From Anagrus nilaparvatae (lineage: Eukaryota; Arthropoda; Insecta; Hymenoptera; Mymaridae): a DNA stretch of 64,000 bases. Below the pieces are notes generated by a model, which saw nothing but the letters and a program-made list of their open reading frames with translations, made no database searches and was not told where the DNA came from. The DNA lies in NCBI GenBank assembly GCA_022575985.1, contig JAKSXM010000247.1, positions 3,247,501 through 3,311,500 of the forward strand. Direction: 5' to 3'. The position numbers were made by a program, and so were the translations under genes. Position 1 is the stretch's first letter. Each line of letters starts with the position of its first letter. Shown here piece by piece: positions 12,906-23,800 of this stretch.

Positions 12906-12979
12906 ATCTATTGTCGGATTCGAACGGCAAACCTCTAGTATACTAATCTAACACGCTAACCGCTAGGCTATCACAGAAG
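12906..12979 (-). pseudogene. tRNA-like sequence (possible tRNA-Thr(AGT) relic or SINE head)
   Basis: On the minus strand there is an A box (TAGCCTAGCGGTTAG, matching TRGCNNAGYNGG) and, about 30 bases on, a B box (GTTCGAATCC). Placing T8 at the A box puts AGT at the anticodon position, preceded by TT and flanked by a stem with four of five pairs. The T stem and acceptor stem do not pair well, so it is unlikely to be a working tRNA. A run of T follows on the same strand about 10 bases downstream, like a Pol III terminator. It could instead be the head of a tRNA-derived SINE. Confidence 0.4.
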
Positions 12980-13529
12980 AGACAAAAATAAATCGAATTT
13001 TGATGATCATATGCGCTGGTGAATAAAGAGAGAGCGACGTTAAACTTGTCTAGAAAGATCCACCTTTAGCCCTTGTAAAAAAAATAGATATAATTTGTGA
13101 TTTTATTTTAATAGAAAATTTATTTTTAATAAAAAATATTTTTCACATATAAATTCATACTTTTACTATTTGATTTATTTAATAGACATTGGGCTTTTCT
13201 TAAATCAATTGTAAGTAAAAATACTGTTTTTCCTGCAAAATTTACTGTTATAGTTTCTAATTAAAGTACATATTGTTTCAGATTTTTTATTATAAAACGT
13301 GTACCAAATTTAAATTTCTTAATACCATGACGATTGCTTCTATTTTTAATTTTAGTTTCTGAGGTGGAAGTAAAATTAAAAATTTATATTAATTTTCTAA
13401 AATTAAAATTTATTATTAAAATAATCGATAATATTAACTTTTGATCAAAATGTTAAAAAATAAATTAACTAATGGTAAATTTATTTTTCCGAGCGAGCGA
13501 GGATTTTGCTAGTTATTTATTTATTGCTT

Positions 13530-14021
13530 GAATAAAAGATACAAATATTTCTCGTAAATTTACAAAAATTTTCGTAAATTTATGAAAAAAAATCGAGAAT
13601 TGACGATATTTTTCGTGAATTTTCAAATTTTTCGTACATTTACAAAAATCGAGTAATTTTACAATTTTCTTCAAAAATTTACTTCGAAAGTTACTCATTG
13701 TTCGCAAATAATTACTTTTTTAGTTTACCGGGAATTTTCTTAATGGCCTAAAATTTTAGATCATAGTGTATCTACACTGTAAATATTATATTAACAATAA
13801 AATTAGAACATTTTTGAAAAAAATCGTAAATTTACTAAATTTAGTATATTAACAAAAAATTCGAGTATTCTCGTTTTTTTTTTGCAAATTCGCAAATTAA
13901 CAAAAAATAGTTGTAAATTTACGAAAATTGGTTGTGAATATTTATTACAAATTTTTTTTGAAAATTTACTAATTTTCGAAAAAATTCTATTTTTTTTTGT
14001 TAATCTAAGGAAGTTACATTG
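13530..14021. repeat. 'CACTGTAAA' AT-rich MITE family, copy 1 with an adjoining fragment
   Basis: The stretch 13775-14021 starts CACTGTAAA and ends with the inverse-type terminus 'taatctaaggaagttacattg'. The interior alternates 'cgtaaatttac', 'cgaaaaaat' and 'tcgagtattctcg'. The segment 13530-13700 contains the same interior phrases and is probably a second, decayed copy. Other copies lie at 28805-29022, 30714-31116, 56521-56898 and 56925-57256. The minus-strand open frame at 13513-13707 is this repeat, not a gene. Confidence 0.7.
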
Positions 14022-14872
14022 AAAAACCTATCTGTTGGCAGCGTTTTTAAAGTTGTTTTAAATAAAACATCAAGTGATGGGGTTAGTGTATTCCTGTAAA
14101 AAAACTGAATTTAATTATTATAATATAATATTATAGCCTTGTTGTTGCTTCTTATATCTTGAAATCTTTTTGAGACAAAAATACTAACTACTTTATAAGT
14201 GTATTTATACATTTATGATATAGAAATATATCTTATTATTTATAAAAAACTACACGTGTAATCGGTCAAATTCTAAAGTACTTTTCAATTTTGCAATGCG
14301 CGTGCGCATAAGTATAGAATATTTATTATTCAATTATCTCATTCCTCCACCGCTATAAAACAAAAAAAAAGGTACAAAATCATGTTCACTGAAAATTTAA
14401 ATATGGGTATAAATATATTCCAAGCTTAGAAACTATATTTATAAGTTTAAAGCACGAGTGGGCTCTGTTCGCATAATTATACACAACATAGAGACACATT
14501 TATTGTCAGAATTCGAAAGTCCTTTAGAAATTTGAACTTGTTACACGTGTACCTGCAAAAATAATGATCAAGTTTTTTATCAGCAAATGATTAAAAAAAC
14601 ATTCTTAGACGCCGCCAGCCTAAAACCATTTATATTCCACGCCGAAGAATGAGTAATATTCTTTACAATCTCTAAGAATATTCTATTCCTTGTTTTTAAT
14701 TATAATAACAAGTAAATTAAATTTAATTAAATGTATAGATAAAAAATTATTGAAATAAATATTTCAAGGTATTTTATTAGATAAAAATTAGTGTCTTTTA
14801 ACTTTTTAAATCATTTATAAATTCAATCAGTTTTTAAATATTTACAGAACGTGCATATTAAACTTTTTTAAA
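14022..14872. other. Upstream region of the lipase gene
   Basis: No coding sequence is seen. 'TATAAAT' (about 14816) and an arthropod-type initiator 'TCAGTT' (about 14826) lie just before the gene but only about 10 bases apart, so they do not make one standard promoter. 'tatttacag' ending near 14847 would serve as an acceptor if the 5' UTR were spliced. Confidence 0.35.
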
Positions 14873-17800
14873 ATGGTTAAAATTATTCTTATCAATTTAT
14901 TAATTATATTGTTTGTTCAGAATGTTAGCTTAGTTTATTTTGGTGATTTTTCTTTTTTGTTACAATACTTCAAAGCAGCTGATCAAAACATTATTCGCGT
15001 AAGAAGCGCTAAGGAACTTTATAGCTCAAGCCATCAATACAAATATGCTGTACTTGACTTTGTAAGTCCAATTAATTCTAAAGTTATTCAAATTTTTAAA
15101 TTACTATGTATTTGCGTTAAAGTCTGGTATGCTTCAACCGTACGGTTACAAGACTGAGGAACACATTGTCACAACGATTGATGGTTATCACTTAACTTTG
15201 CACAGAATAAAGGGCAGTCAAAAAAGTCTCCCAGCTTTTGGTAAACCAGTAGTTTTCTTGCAACATGGAATACTTGCAACTTCAGAATTTTACGTGGTTA
15301 TGGGTCCTGAAAATTCTCTTGGTAATTGAATTATTAAATTAATCAACTCAGGCTTTTTTTATCAAAAGCATAGTTTACTGAAGAGGCACTAATGAGCTTT
15401 GAATAAAAAAGAAATTAATCATTGATTAATAAGCAAAAAGTGAATTTGCATTAAAGTATACCCTGATAAAAATTTTTAGCACAACAGAAGCGATGACACC
15501 AGGATGACACGGATTATAAACGAGAAATGTTTAGAAATTTTTTATAAATTTATTTTTGCTTCAAATTTAGGATTCTTTTTTATTCATTAAATCATTACTT
15601 TTTAATAGTTTTTTGATTAGCATTAACAATTAAGTTCTTACTTCGGTAATTTTTCGGTATTTCTGGTATATGTTGGTATTTCTCAGGCATGTCTTTCCAG
15701 AAAGCAGAAATTCGGCCTTTATTTATAACAGGAATGTTATTTAAGTGATGTAAAAAAGTTTTTAATAAAGTGTCGCATAAAAGTCCCGTTTAAGTCAGAA
15801 AATATTTTTTTTTTGCCCCAGATATAAAAATAATTATTATTGTGCTTTAATGTATTTTACAGCTTGCAGTTTGGTTGATGCGGGATTCGATGTATGGCTG
15901 GGAAATGTTCGAGGAAACTCATACTCAAGACATCATGTTGAATATTCAGCCACTTATAATATCTCTGAATTTTGGAACTTCAGGTACTTTAAGAGAAAAT
16001 TTAAGATACAGTTAATAAAAAAAAAAATTATGATTTAAATTTTAACAGTATACATGATGTGGCAATTAAGGATTTGAGTAAATTTATCGACACGACTCTT
16101 GCAATCACAAAACAAAAATCGTTAGTTTATGTTGGGCATTCGATGGGAACAACCATTGGATATATACTTTTATCTACCTTACCAGTTTACAATTCCAAAA
16201 TTTCACTTTTCATTAATCTATCACCAGTTGTTTATTTTGCAAACAATTATTCTCCATTTCTGAATTTGTTAAGGCAAATAGGACCACGAGTACATGTAAG
16301 TTTATTACTTTCAATCTAAATATTTAATAATTTGTTGAAATTTTTTCCACGTTTACTAATAAATATTAAAGTTTGAATTTCAATTGCATTTAATATTTTT
16401 ACATTACAGAAAAAGTTTTTTTTTAATATTGTAGAAGGAATTTCGCCTTTAAAGCAAGGTCTAATCAAACTTCAAAGATAGAATCAAATAAACAATAATT
16501 TTTATATTAATACTTTCCAAAATTCGATTTATATTTTTAAATTAAGTCAAAATAGAAAATCACTTACTTTCTTGAAATTTCTTTAGTTTAATTATTTAAT
16601 AAACTAATAAAAAGCATAAATTTATTTTACAGTCATTGGTATTTGATAACAAAATTTTGGAAATCCTTCCTCAGACTAGATTAACAGTATTTTTAGGAAA
16701 ATATATTTGTTCAAACAAACAATTAGTAGTGGCGTGCAAATTGCTGCTAATTAACCTTCTTGATTATAATAAAATTTCGGCCGTAAGTGTACTGTTGTTT
16801 ATTTATAATATTTTTATAATAATTTCTACAATTTCATAAACAAAAATTTAGTTTACTTGCAAAATTCAAATAACATCTATTTTATTTACAGAATTATGCA
16901 TCAAAAATATTTTCTCACTTTCCTTCAGGAACATCAGCTCACGTTATTAATCATTTTTATCAACTTTTTATGTCAAATGGTAAGGATGTGATTGAAATTA
17001 ATAAGTTTTCATATATTAAAAGTAAAATTTTGCGAACGATGCATTATTTTGTTCATTACTATTTAAATCGGCCTCGGTATAAAAAAAAAATTGAAATACT
17101 ATTAAAAAAGAAAATTTTTGAACTTAGAAAATGCATAACCCGCTTGAATTTCAACGTCAAAAATAGTTATTTTTTAACCCATATATACGCTCAAGTGGAC
17201 GTAAACGGAAAGTCAAAGAAAAAAATAGGTTCCCGTATAGATAGAGGCTTTTAAATTACATGTCTATGGTAAATTTTCGTTCTCTTACCGAATCTGAAGT
17301 CAGATTTTACTTACAACCCTTTCAAATGCCCCAAAAATAGGGGTAATGGAGGTGTAAAAGAGGCTAAAATAAAAATGACGGAAAAATCAATATAAAAATA
17401 AAAAAATGATACCAAAAAACATTTAAAATTACTTATTTATGCAAAAAACTTACATTTTTTAGGTTTATGGGATATTTAATTGGATTTCAACCATTATATT
17501 GCAACTAAGGGTAGTTTTTTCCAAAAACTTCAAATATTGTTTTTTTAGTTCCAAATCGGTTCTAATGGGTAAATTTTACTCCTAATTCCATTTTTTGAAT
17601 TTCTTTTGAGCTAAAACGCTTCTGTGAGCGTAAAATTCTAAAATTTAGTTTCCTATATGGGTTGATATTCCTCAAGTGTGTGAGGTCCTAATTCTTGGGT
17701 CTTCAAATCGGTCCAAAAATATTTTTCCACCAAAGTACCATCCAAAACAAGTTACCTCCTCAGTTTTTAGCCTCCTATGTCTTCTCCTTGATTTTTTACA

Positions 17801-20800
17801 GCCGTATTAGTTTTTTTTGTGCTTTTTATTTTTTTAAATTGTAAGAGCACAAAAATTACTAAAATTTCTCTCAAACGCTTATTTTATCGCAAAAAAACTT
17901 ATCCTTTTAGGCCCGGATATTAAATTTCCCTGGCTATCCGATTCTGTGATTCAAAAATTTTTTTCGAGCTGCGCATGCGCGAGAAATCGAGTAAACACGT
18001 TTCAACTTCTAGCGTTTATAACTCCCCTGCTGAGAAACCAATTTTCATTTTGAAATAGCCAAAATTTTTGTCTTTATGTATATTTTTTATGGTAAAATTT
18101 TTGTTTTGTTTTTTGGCTTCCTTAAAAAACTAGTGCAAAAAAACTGATTCCAAAAATTTCTTTTTTTAAAAATTTCCAATTTCCCGTCAAGTCACGTGAC
18201 CAATCAAAAATCTAACCAAAAATTTGGATTCCGCGGGAAATTTTACCTAAGGATATATATTTTCCTGTTTTTACAAGCTTGTATGTTTAGACAGCGAAAT
18301 TTGAAAGAATTTCCGGATTAATGTCGATTAATTTAGCACAATTAAATTAAAAAAAAAAAAAAAATAGGATAAATCCAGCTGAATGGTGTAGTATTGCAAA
18401 ATGACCTTCACCGATTGACCCCAAATTGGCAGATGTTTTTATATATATGGAACATGATTCCTCCCAATTATTTAGCCCTCTAGGTGCAAAAGTGCCCACA
18501 TTAGGCCCATTTGAATTTTTTTGGAAGTTTTCAAATTACTCATAATTTTTTTAGCAATTAATTTATAAAACCGAAAAGATTTTTAAAAAAATATTTTCAA
18601 TAGATATACCTATGGAAAATTTCCCGGTTCATTCGATTTTTTGGTTGGTATTACCCTAAAATGCTTCAAGACGCCAAAAAATGAAGATTTCGACCTCTGA
18701 TTTTGATTTTTTAGAAATTCAAATTACCGCATCTGTGGTCGAAATCTTCATTTTCTGGCATCTTGAAGCATTTTAGGCAATTAGCATTTTAATACCAACC
18801 AAAAAATCGAATTAACCGGCAAATTTCCCTTAGGGATATCTATTGAAAATATTTTTTTTGCATCTTTTCGGTTTTATAAATTAATTGCTAAAAAATTATG
18901 AGTAATTTGAAAACTTCCAAAAAAATTCAAATGGGCCTAATGTGGGCACTTTTGCACCTAGAGGGCTAAATAATTGGGAGGAATCATGTTCCATATATAT
19001 AAAAACATCTGCCAATTTGGGGTCAATCGGTGAAGGTCATTTTGCAATACTACACCATTCAGCTGGATTTATCCTATTTTTTTTTTTTTTTTAATTTAAT
19101 TGTGCTAAATTAATCGACATTAATCCGGAAATTCTTTCAAATTTCGCTGTCTAAACATATAAGCTTGTAAAAACAGGAAAATATATATCCTTAGGTAAAA
19201 TTTCCCGCGGAATCCAAATTTTTGGTTAGATTTTTGATTGGTCACGTGACTTGACGGGAAATTGGAAATTTTTAAAAAAAGAAATTTTTGGAATCAGTTT
19301 TTTTGCACTAGTTTTTTAAGGAAGCCAAAAAACAAAACAAAAATTTTACCATAAAAAATATACATAAAGACAAAAATTTTGGCTATTTCAAAATGAAAAT
19401 TGGTTTCTCAGCAGGGGAGTTATAAACGCTAGAAGTTGAAACGTGTTTACTCGATTTCTCGCGCATGCGCAGCTCGAAAAAAATTTTTAAACCACAGAAT
19501 CAGATAGCCAGGGAAATTTCCTATTCGGGCCTAAAAGGAAAAGTTTTTTTCCGATAAAATAAGCGTTTGAGAGAAATTTTAGTAATTTTTGTGCTCTTAA
19601 AATTTAAAAAAATAAAAAGCACAAAAAAAACTAATACGGCTGTAAAAAATCAAGGAGAAGACCTAGTAGGCTAAAAAATTGAGGAGGTAACTTGTTTTGG
19701 ATAGTACTTTGAGGGAAAAATATTTTTGGACCGATTTGAAGACCCAAGAATTAGGACCTCATACACTTGAGGAATATGAACCCATATAAAAATAATAAAT
19801 TCTATAGGTTCCATTTTGCCCTGATTACCCGTATTTTTACGCTCACAGAAGCGTTTTATAGCTCAAAATAAATTCAAAAAATGAAATTAGGAGTAAAATT
19901 TTACTTATTCGAACCGATTTGGAACTAAAAAAACAATATTTGGAGTTTTTGGGAAAAACTACCCCTAGTTGCAATATGAGGGTTGAAATGCAATTAAATA
20001 TCCCATAAACCTAAAAAATGTAAGTTTTTTTTCATAAATAAGTAATTTTAAATGTTTTTTGGTATCATTTTTTTATTTTGATATTGATTTTTTCTGGTCT
20101 GCGTCGAGAAAGCACGTATTTCCCGGAAGCTATGCGTCCGGAAAAGACGTGTTTTCTCGCCACAGATACAGAAAATGTTATGCGACCCTTGTCCATAAAT
20201 AAGGTATAACCTAAATCGCAGTTTACCATCCTCGTCTTCGCCTTGAAGGGTAATTTACGTGCGATTTGGGCCATTCTTTACTCTTCTGGACTCGAGCCGT
20301 AAATATACTATTCCGTCATTTTTATTTTAGCCCTTTTTTCACCACCATTACCCTTATTTTTGGGGAATTTGAAAGGGTTGTAAGTAAAATCTAACTTCAG
20401 ATTCGGTAAGAGCATGAAATTTTACTATTAAAATGTAATTTAAAAGCCTCTATCTATGCGGGAAACTATTTTTTTTTTTGACTTTCCGTTTACGTCCGCT
20501 TGGGCGTAAATGGATTAAACAAGGGACAAAATATTGGTTTTGAATTTGTATGCATTTGTATGCAGAAAGTAGAACCCCAAATTTTGTCCCGTGATTTAAA
20601 ACATAGTTTTACACTAGGGTAGAAAATAAGCTTTTTTTGTCCTAGATATGTAATAGTATATTAAGTATCAAGGGCGTAAAAGTTTCGGCACTAGCGTGAA
20701 CCGGCGAAGCCGGGCACGAGTGATTTGTGTTCACGCTCGTGTCTAAAGTATTTCGCCCATGGTGCTTACACTATTTTTTGCCCACCTAGGCGTAGAACGA

Positions 20801-23800
20801 TTTCAGAAAATTCTTTACGCACGAGTTTTACGCCCGGGAGGGCAAAAATAATTTTTCGTGCTAAATATTCACTTCTCATTTTTGTTTACAAAGATTCAAT
20901 TAAAAATAATGCGCCATAAATGTTATGTTGTCATATTTTTTGTCACATTTAAATATACAAAAAAAATAAAAATTATTAAAAAATACCAATAAATTGTATT
21001 GAAAAAAATCCGATTGTGACCAAAATTTGAAGCAATCAATGTGTCAAAAAGTGGCAGCAAATTTTAGTTTATCAATTGTGTTTTCCAAACAACGTTTCTT
21101 AAATCAAAAATTAAATTCAGCTTGTGCCTCTTCCGGGTTTCATCGAACAGAAAATTCTTCTATCTGAAACCTAAGTAAAAAATAGAATATATTTTATGTA
21201 ACTTAAAAATGATGTTTTCTAAGTTTTTTTTTGAAAAAATAGGTATTGTAAACAATATATATTTAAAAAAATATATATTAATTAAACAATATATATTCTC
21301 TCTTTTACTTGGGTGTGCCACCGTTTCTCCACTGAAAAAGAATCCGCTTGCTGCAAGCTGAATTTTGCCGTATGCTATTAGCGGTTTTCCGTTTGCGGCT
21401 AGTGAATAGCGGAGAATTTTTTTACTTGTCGAACCGATTGCAAATGACTTGAAACGTAAAGATAATTAAAAAACAAAAATGTTTTCAAAAAGGAAGTAAA
21501 TAAATTTTTTTTTTAATTTTCTTCATGTTGCAACTCATTTGCAATCGTTTGAACAAATAGGAAAATTCCGCTAACAAGTGAAATTCCGTAAACAGATTTT
21601 TTTCTTAATTTAGTTTAGAGTCTTTCTTTGCCAAAACAGCAATGGTTGCCAGGGGGGGGGGGGGGGTCGTCGGATCGGCCTCAAATTTTCTCCATGTTTT
21701 TATAACACTAAGACAGGAAAATTCTGAAATTTTTAGCCCTCTAGGTTTTAAGCAACCCGAGTTATGGCCAATCAAACTCATTGGGTGGCTCTCGATCAGC
21801 ATTGGTGCTTTTTGGAAAAATGCTAAAAAATAATAAAAAAACAGCTTGAAAAAATAATCTGAAACATTATATATGTTGGGAAACCTTCAGTAAATCCATT
21901 TCTGCCTTTAGTTTTTCGGAAAAACTCCGGAAAACTCCGGAAAATGGAAAAACGTGTTTTTGGAAAAACCGAAATAACTCTTTTGCCGCCATTTTTTTTT
22001 GGAAAATTTTTATTTGAAAATTTTCTTCAACCGAAATCCCATCGAACTAGCCATAAAATATTTTCTGTTTCGGCCAATAAGGATCGATTTTAGTTTGTTT
22101 TAGATTATTTTTACATTCTTGATATTTACATACACTGAAAAAAAATTCCGCTTGCCGCAAGCGGATTTTTTTTTTTTGTTTAAACCATTGCAAATGGCTT
22201 GAAACGTAAAAAAAAACCTTAAAAATATTATTTTTTTGAACTTAAAACTTCATAAAACTGAATTTTAAAGCTCAAAAGTTAAAAAAATCTTTTTAAAAAT
22301 AAAGATTACTTATTTAGCTTTTAAAACTTTTTTAAGTGGAATTATTATTGAAAGGTAATAATAAAAGGTTGAATAAAATATATTTCATTAATTACTAGCT
22401 TCAGAAATTACCGAAAACAGCTGAAAACAACTCCAAACCTAAATTAACCAATTTTGGATCATTTTTAAAATAACCAAATCAGTCTCGTTTTTAAAGATTT
22501 TGTTTATTACTAATTTTTTTACAGATTTTTTATTATTTACTTTAATTTTATATATTTTGAAGTAATATCTTTGTTGAAAATAATTTTTCTTTTAATTTAT
22601 TTTAACGTCTTAGAGCAGTTCAAATGTTAAATATTTGGGTTTTTGAAAAATTCATGGACTTGAGATTTTTCTAGCAGATTCAAATAATGTTATAAACTGG
22701 ACTAAAAGGTATATTCCCAAGTAATTTTTCCCGTACAATTCAAACTCACTATTTATTTTAACATTTTACTACGCTTTACAGGAGAAAAATTCATTCATTT
22801 AGTTTTTTAAGGTACCAATTATGAGGGTACCAATTTTTAAAAGTTTCGCAGTCTTCAAGGAAAAATTTTCTGAATAATATTTGGAAGAGTTACTTATATA
22901 TTTCCTCGGAAATTCGATGAAACCACTAGTTTTTTTATCTGTTGTTTTCCTTAGCCATAAAATCTTTTGTTTCTATTTTTACTGGTTTTGTCCAATCTTA
23001 TATATTTTGCTTTGGTAGCCCATTTGAGCTTAAAGGGTTTGAAATATTTAAAATTATCTTTAATATATAAATAGTCAGGGAAAAACCACTCGAAAAAATG
23101 CTAAAACTTTTTGTTTTTTAATAAACGAGTTATCGTTAATTAAAGATTTTGCAATAATTCTCCTAGAATCTCAATTACACGTTACTTGAAGCACAATAAT
23201 TTAAAAATTTGATGAGTCAGTGAATTTTCATCTTCAGACGAAACGATTTCGCATTTTTTTAAGCAGTTTTTTCCTATCTATTTATTTATTAAAGATAATT
23301 TTAAATATTTCAAACTCTTTAGGCTCAAATGGGGTACTAATGCAAATATTTAGATTGGACAAAGCCAGTAAAAATAGAAACTAAAGATTTTATGGCAAAG
23401 GAAAACCCCAGATAAAAAAACTATAGTGCTTTCAACGAAATCTCGAGGAAAAAATATGTAAGTAATTCTTGCAAATATTATTCAGAAAATTTTTTCTTGA
23501 AGACTGCAAAACTTTTAAAAATTGGTCCCCTCATAACTGGTACCCTAAAAAATTTAAAAAATGAATTTTTCTCCTGCAAAGCATATTAAAATATTAAAAT
23601 AAATAGGGAGTTCGAATTCTACTAGAATTAAAAATTACTAGGGAATACGTCTTTTAGTCCAATCTATAACATCATTTGAATCTGCTAGAAAAATCCTAAG
23701 GGTAGCGATCTTATTCAACACGAAAAAAATTGAACACAAGACTAAAACACACAAAACTCAACACGCATTATTTTTTAACACTATTTTTTCCACACCATTT

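Noticed and set aside
16970..17254. 94-codon frame running on from lipase exon 6
   Set aside because: It is read-through past the GT donor at 16980. Splicing to 26861 restores the family sequence GDFRNYDLG and the correct phase.
20065..20274. 69-codon minus-strand frame
   Set aside because: It lies inside the repeat insertion of palindrome 1 and shares motifs with the element at 9246-9905.
21605..21833. Open frames on both strands at the edge of palindrome 2
   Set aside because: The same peptides appear at 25675-26014 because the two arms are inverse copies; no family match and no splice context.
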